31,724 bases of DNA from Syntrophomonadaceae bacterium (GTDB taxonomy: Bacteria > Bacillota_D > Dethiobacteria > DTU022 > PWGO01). Of this stretch, positions 16,411 through 24,576 are shown one piece after another; the stretch's first letter is position 1, and each line of letters opens with the position of its first letter. A program made the position numbers and the translations under genes. The stretch spans positions 1 through 31,724 of the forward strand of contig PWGT01000146.1 in NCBI GenBank assembly GCA_003554535.1. Direction: 5' to 3'. The notes beneath the pieces are model-generated. The model did not search any database, had not been told where the DNA came from, and saw only the letters and a program-made list of their open reading frames with translations.

Positions 16411-16566
16411 TTATTTATTACAGGAAACCGCAACTATGTAACTACATTAGAAGCCAAAGGAGTTAAACTAAAACAGGTTTACCAAAAGATTTAGAATTTA
16501 TAGAAGCAACATTAGATGCCAAAGTAGTTAAACTAAAACCCCCTGAATTGTTTAAAAAAAGTTGTT
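16411..16566 (+). pseudogene. Possible decayed coding remnant with imperfect tandem repeat
   Basis: A 31-base unit, ACATTAGAAGCCAAAGGAGT and onward, at 16444 recurs with three mismatches at 16509, a 65-base period. Conceptual translation gives protein-like text in two frames: TTLEAKGVKLKQ in the first copy and EFIEATLDAKVVKLKPPEL in the second, each soon closed by a stop. No start or ribosome site was seen. It could be the residue of a gene or only an AT-rich tandem duplication. Confidence 0.3.
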
Positions 16567-16789
16567 GATATCACCTATGAAAAGATATAGAATATAAATA
16601 AATTAAACAATATTGCAAATTTGTTGTATTTTTCCTGCCTAGCGCTTCAACACAACCCTGCCAGAACTTTTACAATTAACTCTCAATAAACCCTGTCCAC
16701 AAGTTGCACAATTTTTTTGGCTTTATAAGAGTGGTAATGTTGGGCCGGTCTAATTTAATCTTCACTTATAATTTGGGGAGGTGTGAATA

Positions 16790-18673
16790 TTGACCATAGT
16801 CAAGAGTGAAGATCTGGGGGATGTAAAAAAAGAAACTATCAACGACCTGGTATGGAATTCCATAAAAGTAAATCCCCAGATAACAGCCTTTTCTTACCGG
16901 AATGAGGGCGTTTTACACGAAATTACTTATTCCCAATTTGGAGAAAAGATTCAATCGTTTGGCTTGGGTTTAAAGTATCTGGGACTTCAAAAAGGAGATC
17001 GGGTTAGTTTGCTGGCCGATACCAGGTACGAATGGGTACTAGCTGATTACGCCATTATGGGTAGCGGCGGCGTAACTGTAACTATTTACCCCACTCTTTT
17101 CACCCAGAGTGTGCAACACATTGTTGAAGACTCCGGCAGCAAAATCATCATCCTGGAAAATCAAGAACAATTAGAAAAAGTAATGCATTTTTGGGATAGC
17201 TCTTCTCCCCTACAATATGTGATAATCATGGAGCCTTATTCCCACATGCCCCAGGCAGTCCACAGCCTGGATGAAATTATGGAAAGGGGAAATGAGTTTG
17301 GCCAAAAGCATCCCAATTTATTTAAAAAATCAATGGAAGCTGTAGAGCCAGATGATTTGTGTACCCTGGTGTACTCCAGCGGAACCACCGGGCTTCCCAA
17401 GGGTGTAATGCTCTCCCACTGGAACTGGCGTTTTAACATTTATTCCATGTTTACCCAGAGCAACATGTTACAATATAAACCGGGGGACGCTCTCCTTGCC
17501 TTTTTGCCCCTGGCTCACGTTTATATGCGCATAGTTCAGTTTATTGGCACCCACACCGGGGCTACCACTTATTTCAGCACACCCGCAGAACTATCTCAAA
17601 ACTTGCCTCACATAAGGCCGGCAGGCTTTGGAGCAGTCCCCAGGCTGTGGGAAAGAATTTACGAACGAATCCATGAAGAAGTAAAAAACTCCCGGGTAAC
17701 CAGAAGAATAATATTTTACTGGGCAGCTGATATAGCCAAGGAAATGGGCGAAGCACGAGGAAATGGGAAAATTCCTTCCCAGGGATTAAAGCTTAAACAT
17801 TCCCTGGCCAACCGCCTGGTTTTTAGTCGCATCCGCAAAGCCACAGGGTTAGACAGGGTGCAACTGACAGTTTCGGCCGGAAGTGCACTAAGCCGGGAAT
17901 TAGCCCATTTCTTTAACGGACTGGAAATAAATATTGTGGAAGGCTACGGTCTGACAGAAACTGCCGGCCCCTCCAACGTGAACTATCCCCACAGGCCTAA
18001 ACCCGGCACCGTCGGTCCTCCCCTGCCGGGCACTCTCCAGAAAATAGCTGAAGACGGCGAAGTTCTCATTAAAGGAGATAATGTGATGCAGGGTTATTTT
18101 AATCTTCCTGCCGAAACTAAAGAAGCTTTCACTTCCGATGGCTGGTTTAAAACCGGTGACACCGGGTTTTTTGACGAGGACAATTTTCTTGTTTTTAAAG
18201 AACGTAAAAAGCACCTTCTAGTGTTATCAACAGGGAAAAATGTCGCCCCCCAACCCATTGAAGATAAGCTTCAGGAAAGCGAATGGATCGAAGAAGCGGT
18301 AGTAATAGGAAATGACAAAAAATTTGTCTCCGCGTTAATTCAGCCTAATTATAAAGAGCTTCTAGAGTTTGCCCGCCAAAACAACATTGAATTCAACCAG
18401 GAGGTAACTGTATATGGGCAAGACCAGGCCGGAGAAGAAGTGCCAATTTACGTAGACCCTTCCCTGCTGAAAAACGATAAGATTAGACAACTTATCCAGG
18501 AAGAGGTAGACAAAGCCAATGGGCATTTTAACGACTTTGAGCAAGTCAAGAAGTTCTACTTAATTGAAAATGCTATCTCCCAGGATCGCGGGGAATTAAC
18601 CCCTACTCTAAAGGTAAAGCGCAACATAATATTGCAAAACTACGCTTCCGGAGTTGAAGAAATGTATTCCTAA
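16790..18673 (+). CDS. Long-chain acyl-CoA synthetase (AMP-forming)
   Basis: This 627-aa enzyme activates a carboxylic acid to its CoA thioester through an acyl-adenylate. The AMP-binding P-loop YSSGTTGLPKG is at residues 195-205. The adenine-pocket motif EGYGLTETAG lies near 384-393, and the hinge region FKTGDTGFFDEDN near 455-467 is followed by FKERKKHLLVLSTGKNVAP. The C-terminal GELTPTLKVKR near residue 605 matches the long-chain (FadD/Faa) subgroup. The start is TTG with GGGGAGGTG about 6 bases upstream. It is followed after 82 bases by the SCP2-radical enzyme gene on the same strand, so the two probably form an operon. The substrate could be a fatty acid or another hydrophobic acid. Confidence 0.9.
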   Translation: MTIVKSEDLGDVKKETINDLVWNSIKVNPQITAFSYRNEGVLHEITYSQFGEKIQSFGLGLKYLGLQKGDRVSLLADTRYEWVLADYAIMGSGGVTVTIYPTLFTQSVQHIVEDSGSKIIILENQEQLEKVMHFWDSSSPLQYVIIMEPYSHMPQAVHSLDEIMERGNEFGQKHPNLFKKSMEAVEPDDLCTLVYSSGTTGLPKGVMLSHWNWRFNIYSMFTQSNMLQYKPGDALLAFLPLAHVYMRIVQFIGTHTGATTYFSTPAELSQNLPHIRPAGFGAVPRLWERIYERIHEEVKNSRVTRRIIFYWAADIAKEMGEARGNGKIPSQGLKLKHSLANRLVFSRIRKATGLDRVQLTVSAGSALSRELAHFFNGLEINIVEGYGLTETAGPSNVNYPHRPKPGTVGPPLPGTLQKIAEDGEVLIKGDNVMQGYFNLPAETKEAFTSDGWFKTGDTGFFDEDNFLVFKERKKHLLVLSTGKNVAPQPIEDKLQESEWIEEAVVIGNDKKFVSALIQPNYKELLEFARQNNIEFNQEVTVYGQDQAGEEVPIYVDPSLLKNDKIRQLIQEEVDKANGHFNDFEQVKKFYLIENAISQDRGELTPTLKVKRNIILQNYASGVEEMYS

Positions 18674-18755
18674 CCCAAAAGCAAGGATAATATGTTATAA
18701 TAACTGCAAATTATCAGACCAGTGCTAATATGGCATTTTGAGTGGAGGGGTTCTT

Positions 18756-21740
18756 GTGAATTACATAATACCAGGATTGCTTTTTTTATTTGCGGTTAAC
18801 TTCAACTATCGGCCTACTCTTCGAAAATACCTAAGCAACTCAGATGGATGGATAAATTTTAGCATTGGTTTTCAAGGCAGCCCCGAGGATAAAGGGTGGG
18901 CACTTAGAATTTTTAATGGAGAAGTAAAAGTTATTCGGAGCATTCCTCAAGATGTCGATGTAAAATTAATCTCCGTGCAAGGAAAGTTATTGCAGGAGAT
19001 GATCACTTCCGCCCCTCATGAACTTTTAAACTTGATATTGCAAAATAAAATAATCATAGATGGCAATATCTCCTACTTGCAACTTTTCAACTATTATACC
19101 TCTTTACTAATGCCAAACCTACCGCAGAATAAAATGCAAAAACTACAACGCCGTAATGATAATAATCATTGTGAAACCAAAGAGAGCGTTTTATATCGAA
19201 ATAGTGATACTGACACATCAATTTACAATAGACGAAAGGAAACTTTAAAAGGCTCCCGGGAGGATCCCGGTGTAAAATGGTTAGAAGATCCTTATCTTGG
19301 TGAATATACTATAGACCACTTTCCACGTTTACAAAAAAAATTAGACCGCCATTTCAACGAAAAACCTCAAATATGTACTGAACGCCCTAAATTGCTTACA
19401 GATTGGTTCAGGAAAGAGGGACTGGAATACGACAGGGAAGGGCATCCCTGGACTCCGGAATTTAGGCAAGCTGAAGCTTTCTATTATTTAATGAGCCATC
19501 GGCAACCAATAATAGATGAAGAGGATTTACTTGCCGGAACCTCTACTTCAAAATTACCCACCGGAGTTATTATTTACCCCGATGCCCAGGCAACCATGAT
19601 CTGGGGAGAATTGAATTCCATAGAAGACCGCCCTCTTAATCCTTATAGCATTAGCACCGAAGATAAGGCTATTTTGCATGATGTTTTTCCTTTCTGGGCA
19701 GAACATAACTTCCGGGAATGGGTGCGTAATAACGCTGACAAACCTCTATGCCAACTAATAGAAGAGCGTTGGGTTTGTTACTTTGTTTGGAAATCAGTTG
19801 GCATATCCCACACAGTCCCTGATTTTGCGAAAGTTTTACAAGAAGGAACTACCGGAATCATAAGTGAGATTAATAATAAAATTACTGAATTAGAAACGTT
19901 AGAATCCCCTCTAGAAAAACAAACAAAAGTTCTTAAGTCTATGAAAAGATGCCTGGAGGGAGTTAATGCTTATGCAAAAAATCTTTCCAGCCAAGCAAGA
20001 GCAATGAGTTCTACTGAAACTGATCCCCATCGCAAAAAGGAACTGCAGAGGATAGCTCAGATTTGTGAAAAAGTACCTGCTTATCCTGCAGAAACTTTAG
20101 ATGAAGCTATTAACTGTATCTGGATTATTTGGGTAACTCTCCATATGGAAAACACCAATACAGGACTCTCTCTGGGCAGGCTTGATCAGCTACTGCAACC
20201 TTTTTTTGAAGCTGATATGGCAAATCTGAACGAAACTTACCAAAGAAAAGAATACATAAGATATGCCCTGGAGCTTATAGGTTGCCTGTTCATGCGCTGC
20301 ACTGATCACTTGCCCCTGGTGCCCGATATAGGCAATTATTTGTTTGGCGGCAGTTCTTCTGATCAGGCCATTACCCTGGGCGGGGTTACTCCTTCCGGTG
20401 AAGATGCCGTTAATGATATGACTTATTTAATATTAAAAGCCACCGAAATGCTCACCATCAGGGACCCCAATGTTAATGCCCGTTTTAATCCAGAAGTGAA
20501 TACACACAACTATTTGCGCAGACTTTGTGAAGTAAACTATACTACAGCAGCTACTCCTTCCTTGCACAATGATAATGCAGTTCTGGCTTCCCTGGAACAG
20601 CACCGCTATCCTCTGGAACACGCCCGTGATTGGTCGGCTACTGGCTGCGTGGAAGCTACAATTTCGGGGCGTCATATGGGTCATACAGGTTCAATCCTGT
20701 TTAACTTGGTAGCTGCCCTGGAAATGGCCCTTAACAATGGCACTCATCCCCTAATGAATTGGGAAATAGGCCCTCGAACCGGACGGGTTGATTTGGATGT
20801 TTTCCAAACATTTGATGAGTTTTTTAATGCATTTGTCGCCCAGCTAGAATACCTTATCGCTAAAGCTGTGGAGCTTAACTACTATTTAGCAGAGGCACAC
20901 TCTCTTTACCGGCCCACTCCTTTACTTAGTTCTTTAATAGAAGGATCTTTGCAAAATATGCAAGATGTCACTAATGGAGGAGCACTCTACAACACTTCCG
21001 GAACTGCTAATATTGGACTGGCTGATGTAACCGATTCATTGATGGTAATAAAGAAATTGGTATTTGAAGAACAAAAAATAAGTTTTGCCTGGTTAAAAGA
21101 CGCACTGGAAAATAATTTTTCTGGAAGCGAAAACGCATATTGGCATACTTACATCCAGAACAAAGTTCCTCTCTTTGGCTCTGGAAATCAGGAAGTCCTT
21201 GAACTGGCCAATAGAATTACAGGTCTCATTCATGATATTTATGCATCCCATCAAAATTACCGGGGTGGTCCCTATACCACCGGCTTTTGGTCCATGTCTC
21301 AGCATGTGGCCTATGGCAACCTTTCCGGAGCTCTTCCATCAGGCAGAAAAGCAGGTAAAGCTTTTACCCCTGGTTTGACCCCACAGCCTGTTGCTTCAGA
21401 AGATTACCTGAACAACATCCGGGATGTGGCCAGTCTGGAACCTTCCCATATGGATAACAACATAGCCTTTAATGTAAAACTTGTGCCACCATCAAATGGA
21501 AGTCGGGAAAAGATCATAGAAATGATGGCGGGTTATGTATACGGATATTTTAAAAACAACGGTATGCAGATGCAGTTTAATGTAGTTAATGCAGATACTT
21601 TACGAGACGCCATGGCAAATCCCGAAAATTATAAAAACTTGCTGGTACGCATATCAGGTTACAATGCTTATTTTGTCACCCTCAATCAAGAGATGCAAAA
21701 AGAACTCATCGAACGAGCAGAATACAAAATTGCTGATTAG
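18756..21740 (+). CDS. Glycyl radical enzyme with N-terminal SCP2-like domain
   Basis: The 994-aa protein combines two parts. Residues about 30-118 look like an SCP2 lipid-binding domain (WINFSIGF, a turn, GWALRIFNGEVKVI, then NKIIIDGNISYLQLF). After a polar linker, residues about 170-994 form a PFL-like glycyl radical enzyme. The active-site cysteine is Cys631 in TGCVEATISG. The C-terminal radical loop VRISGYNAYFVTLN carries the presumed radical Gly968. GALPSGRKAG and LSLGRLDQ also fit the family. The Cys-Val-Glu text is shared with eliminating radical enzymes (diol dehydratase, choline lyase), but the reaction is not assignable. TTG at 18738 extends the frame, but GTG at 18756 has GGAGGGG at 5-base spacing. 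Ordinary family members are about 780-860 aa, so this one carries roughly 150 extra residues. No radical-activating enzyme is encoded nearby. Confidence 0.88.
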   Translation: MNYIIPGLLFLFAVNFNYRPTLRKYLSNSDGWINFSIGFQGSPEDKGWALRIFNGEVKVIRSIPQDVDVKLISVQGKLLQEMITSAPHELLNLILQNKIIIDGNISYLQLFNYYTSLLMPNLPQNKMQKLQRRNDNNHCETKESVLYRNSDTDTSIYNRRKETLKGSREDPGVKWLEDPYLGEYTIDHFPRLQKKLDRHFNEKPQICTERPKLLTDWFRKEGLEYDREGHPWTPEFRQAEAFYYLMSHRQPIIDEEDLLAGTSTSKLPTGVIIYPDAQATMIWGELNSIEDRPLNPYSISTEDKAILHDVFPFWAEHNFREWVRNNADKPLCQLIEERWVCYFVWKSVGISHTVPDFAKVLQEGTTGIISEINNKITELETLESPLEKQTKVLKSMKRCLEGVNAYAKNLSSQARAMSSTETDPHRKKELQRIAQICEKVPAYPAETLDEAINCIWIIWVTLHMENTNTGLSLGRLDQLLQPFFEADMANLNETYQRKEYIRYALELIGCLFMRCTDHLPLVPDIGNYLFGGSSSDQAITLGGVTPSGEDAVNDMTYLILKATEMLTIRDPNVNARFNPEVNTHNYLRRLCEVNYTTAATPSLHNDNAVLASLEQHRYPLEHARDWSATGCVEATISGRHMGHTGSILFNLVAALEMALNNGTHPLMNWEIGPRTGRVDLDVFQTFDEFFNAFVAQLEYLIAKAVELNYYLAEAHSLYRPTPLLSSLIEGSLQNMQDVTNGGALYNTSGTANIGLADVTDSLMVIKKLVFEEQKISFAWLKDALENNFSGSENAYWHTYIQNKVPLFGSGNQEVLELANRITGLIHDIYASHQNYRGGPYTTGFWSMSQHVAYGNLSGALPSGRKAGKAFTPGLTPQPVASEDYLNNIRDVASLEPSHMDNNIAFNVKLVPPSNGSREKIIEMMAGYVYGYFKNNGMQMQFNVVNADTLRDAMANPENYKNLLVRISGYNAYFVTLNQEMQKELIERAEYKIAD

Positions 21741-21796
21741 TTTTACTGTTCTACCGTAAATATTAAAGCTTTTAAGTAGAAAAAGTTATTAATCAT

Positions 21797-22207
21797 TTAT
21801 GAGGTAATTTCTTGTTCCGTAACACACTCCGTTTTAATTTTTCCCACCAAAAATTGAAGGGCATCTTCAACATGAGGCCTAATATCGCCACCAATCAACA
21901 TGTACATTATATCATCCCCCACCTCAAGCTCACCCTCATTAAGCCATACTCTAATATAAAGTATTCCCTCCATCTTATAGGCTTCCTCAATCACTGCCTG
22001 AACTTTATTCTCATCATAGGAAAATTCCATTCTTTTTACCAACACACCATCATCAACTCCCTGGCGCACCTTAGCCTTTGAAGTTTCCCGAACAACTCCA
22101 TTATGAACTAAAAACATCCCCACATTTGCAGCCACAGGATCACTCTTGGCCTCTTTTAGCCATTCATCTATAGATGGAGTTTCTCTGTTATTCTTTTCAA
22201 GACTCAT
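21797..22207 (-). CDS. MoaE-like protein (molybdopterin synthase catalytic subunit family)
   Basis: This 136-aa protein shows the MoaE outline. VGMFLVHNGVVRETS near residues 29-43 corresponds to the phosphate-binding start, VKRMEFSYDENK aligns with the V-LEYEAY region, and EGELEVGDDIMYMLIGG with the HR-G-L-VGD strand. The end, LVGKIKTECVTEQEI, replaces the catalytic LK--PIWKKE text, so the usual lysine arrangement seems changed. It may be a divergent or non-catalytic relative; such proteins are common in Clostridia. No moaD or other molybdopterin gene is adjacent. It is convergent with the radical enzyme gene, with 56 bases between the stops. Confidence 0.7.
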   Translation of the reverse strand: MSLEKNNRETPSIDEWLKEAKSDPVAANVGMFLVHNGVVRETSKAKVRQGVDDGVLVKRMEFSYDENKVQAVIEEAYKMEGILYIRVWLNEGELEVGDDIMYMLIGGDIRPHVEDALQFLVGKIKTECVTEQEITS

Positions 22208-22262
22208 TGATTGCCCCCCTAAATAAATAGATCATAGCACATAACCGAACTAATACACCTGC

Positions 22263-22433
22263 TTACTCCTTCCGGGCATATTCATCAAATTGCGAGGTTT
22301 CTTCCCGGACAAAATCAATATGCTCATGCATGTATTCCCTGGCTTGCTGGGAATTGCCTTTTGCCACAGCCTGGAAAATATTACGGTGTTGCTGCAGTAG
22401 CTTCATACAAAGCCACATGAAATCAGGTAGTGT
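22263..22433 (-). pseudogene. C-terminal fragment of a GntR/FadR-type regulator
   Basis: This minus-strand frame ends QHRNIFQAVAKGNSQQAR, then MHEHIDFVREETSQ and a stop. It matches the last part of the intact regulator at 23538-24269 (25 of 35 residues identical over the clearest stretch), but an in-frame stop lies just upstream at 22436-22434 and there is no DNA-binding domain. It sits directly downstream of the hydroxyacid dehydrogenase. It looks like the remnant of a duplicated regulator gene whose 5' part was lost. Confidence 0.75.
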
Positions 22434-22470
22434 TTAATAAATTATTTTAGGGTGGCCTCTTCTTTCGCTT

Positions 22471-23442
22471 TTACGAATATACCTCCGGATTTACTACGTG
22501 TTCAGGGCGCCGTCCATTTAAAACCTGGGTGATGTTTTGGGCACACATTTCCGCCATGGTGCGCCTGGTCCATACACTGGCGCTACCAGTATGGGGTGCC
22601 AAAACTACATTTTCCAGTTCAGTCAATCCCGGACTCAGGCGAGGTTCATGTTCATAAACATCAAAACCGGCACCGGCTATTTTATCTGCCCGCAAATGTT
22701 CAATGAGGACTTCTTCATCGACATGAGCACCACGGGCGGTATTTATTAAATAGGCAGTGGGTTTCAACAGCTGCAACCTTTCGCGGTTAAGAAGATGGTG
22801 AACCTCCGGATAATACGGCAAATGGAGAGTAAGATAATCCGCCTGCCGGATTACATCTTCCAGGGGGAGGTAAGTAGCCTGTAACTCCTCCTCCACCTCT
22901 TGCGGGAGACGATGGCGTTGATTATAAACTATCTGCATACCAAAGCCACGGCTACGTCGAGCTACCGCTTGCCCGATGCGTCCCATACCAATGATCCCCA
23001 AAGTGGTGCCACAAAAATCGCCACCCACCAGTAATAATGGAGCCCATCCGTTAAACTTCCCCTCCCGGACGAAGCGATCTCCTTCCACAATGCGCCTGGA
23101 AACAGCCAGTATCAAAGCCCAGGCCAGATCGGCGGTAGCTTCGGTGAGCACTCCAGGGGTATTGGTAACTACAATGCCGTGCTCGGTACAGGCGGGAATA
23201 TCAATATTATCCACACCTACGGCCATATTGGCCACCACCTTTAAATCCGGGGCAGCCTCCAGTACCTCCCGATCAATGCGGTCCACCAGCATGCAATAGA
23301 GGGCGGTGGCATTTGATATCTCTTCCATAAGCTCCGCCTTCTGTAAGGGGCGTTCCTGGCGGTTAACCCGCACCGTAAATTCATTTTGCAGTATATTTAA
23401 CCCCGCTTCCGGAATTTGGCGGGTAATAAACACCTTATTCAT
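22471..23442 (-). CDS. D-2-hydroxyacid dehydrogenase (glyoxylate/hydroxypyruvate reductase-like)
   Basis: This 323-aa NAD(P)-dependent dehydrogenase interconverts a 2-oxo acid and a D-2-hydroxy acid. The nucleotide-binding loop GIIGMGRIGQAVARR is near residues 148-162. The catalytic triad is readable as Arg in NTARG (near 232-236), Glu in YEHEP (near 261-265) and His in LAPHTGSA (near 280-287). The N-terminus MNKVFITRQIPEAGL is typical of the GyaR subgroup. It lies downstream of a FadR-type regulator on the same strand (95-bp gap), next to lactate permease and a GlcD-like dehydrogenase. That places it in 2-hydroxyacid metabolism. Glycerate, glyoxylate or lactate are possible substrates. Confidence 0.9.
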   Translation of the reverse strand: MNKVFITRQIPEAGLNILQNEFTVRVNRQERPLQKAELMEEISNATALYCMLVDRIDREVLEAAPDLKVVANMAVGVDNIDIPACTEHGIVVTNTPGVLTEATADLAWALILAVSRRIVEGDRFVREGKFNGWAPLLLVGGDFCGTTLGIIGMGRIGQAVARRSRGFGMQIVYNQRHRLPQEVEEELQATYLPLEDVIRQADYLTLHLPYYPEVHHLLNRERLQLLKPTAYLINTARGAHVDEEVLIEHLRADKIAGAGFDVYEHEPRLSPGLTELENVVLAPHTGSASVWTRRTMAEMCAQNITQVLNGRRPEHVVNPEVYS

Positions 23443-23537
23443 ATTTAGTGCAACCTCCTTCCCAATACAATCGCAACAAAAACTGTCATAAAACTCCTTC
23501 CAGACAATGGCTGCCGTATAAATTAGTAAATTATTCC

Positions 23538-24269
23538 CTATTCAGCCTTATTTTCGTAGCTATACTCGGCAGGCTGTGAAGTTTCTTCCTGCACAAAATC
23601 AATATGCTCATGCATACATTTCCGGGCCAATTCCGGTTCACCGTTCATCACTGCCTGAAAGATGTTGCGGTGCTGCTTTTGCAATTTATCCCGGTTTTCG
23701 CTTTTGGCAAACATACTTTCACGACTTTTCTTCATGGTGTAAATCAAAAGATCAGAAACATTGTTCATAATATTCACCAAAACCCGGTTGCCGGTGGCCT
23801 CGCACAGGGCAACATGAAAGTCCGCATCAGCCTCTTCACCAATTATGCCTAGCTTTTTATCTTCTTCCATTGCCTGCAAGCAGTCCTGAACTTTTTTTAG
23901 CTGTTTTTCCGTCGCTCTTTCAGCCGCCAGATAGGCGCTCTCCCCCTCCAGAATCCGCCTTAACTCTAACAATTCCAGGGCGGCATCCCTCTCCAAAATC
24001 ATCATTAGGGCCAAAGGACGCACTGCTTCTTCGGCCGAGGACACAGTACTGATGAAGGTTCCTTCTCCCGGACGGCTTTCTAAGACTCCCATTAGCTCCA
24101 AGGCACTAAAAGCTTCCCGCACCGAGGTGCGACTAACATTCAATTTTTCGGCCAGAAGTCGCTCTGACATCAACTTATCACCGGGTTTTAACTCTCCGGT
24201 GTTAATTAAATGCTGCAACTGATCCATGATTTCTACATACAGTTTTTTACGTTTGATAGGCTGAAACAT
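23538..24269 (-). CDS. GntR family transcriptional regulator, FadR/LldR subfamily
   Basis: This 243-aa regulator has an N-terminal winged helix-turn-helix: LKPGDKLMSERLLAEKLNVS, SVREAFSALELMGVLESRPG and EGTFIS fill residues about 20-75. A C-terminal FCD ligand-binding domain (about 90-230) has RRILEGESAYLAAER, DADFHVALCEATGN and HRNIFQAV carrying the metal/ligand His residues. FCD regulators of the LldR type sense lactate or related acids and repress their own operons. Its neighbours (lactate permease, GlcD, hydroxyacid dehydrogenase) fit that role. A FadR-like operator TGGTCTGACCA lies upstream of the GlcD gene at 28054. A truncated paralogue lies at 22263. Confidence 0.92.
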   Translation of the reverse strand: MFQPIKRKKLYVEIMDQLQHLINTGELKPGDKLMSERLLAEKLNVSRTSVREAFSALELMGVLESRPGEGTFISTVSSAEEAVRPLALMMILERDAALELLELRRILEGESAYLAAERATEKQLKKVQDCLQAMEEDKKLGIIGEEADADFHVALCEATGNRVLVNIMNNVSDLLIYTMKKSRESMFAKSENRDKLQKQHRNIFQAVMNGEPELARKCMHEHIDFVQEETSQPAEYSYENKAE

Positions 24270-24576
24270 TCTGCTTTACTCTCCTATTCAGGTGTTTAGA
24301 TTAATTTTAATTTATCATGTTCAACTTGTAAATCAAAATAGTCTTATTTTACCAGCTAAATAAAAGTGAATACAAAGGGAGCTATGGATAAATAAATTGA
24401 TTGTTCAATCAGTTGAATAGAAGTAACCCCCAATAATGACTAGCTCCAAGGAATTAGATAAAGAAGCGGGCAGGAAGTCCCCCACCCGCCGTTTGGCACC
24501 TCCAGACTAACAGTTTATAGTAACTTACGTAATCTAGGATGCAACATTGCCATTCAAATACATCCCTTCTAATCCT
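24270..24576. other. Intergenic gap between regulator and lactate permease, 307 bp
   Basis: AT-rich sequence upstream of the regulator start, with an AGGAG ribosome site near 24282. The left two thirds holds no clear promoter pair. A GC-rich hairpin at 24466-24489 may terminate the permease transcript. Confidence 0.5.
24460..24489 (-). terminator. Possible terminator of the lactate permease gene
   Basis: On the minus strand GCGGG and CCCGC form a short stem around a 14-base loop, followed by TTCTTTATC. The stem is short and the T-run imperfect. Confidence 0.35.

Larger units (their letters stand above)
16121..16789. other. Divergent intergenic region, 669 bp
   Basis: This holds the minus-strand promoter at 16279-16307, the GC-rich repeat at 16366-16410 and the tandem repeat/remnant at 16411-16566. 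It ends in AT-rich sequence before the acyl-CoA synthetase. A TATAAT-like box near 16770 sits just upstream of the GGGGAGGTG ribosome site but has no clear -35 box. No complete gene was found. Confidence 0.6.
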
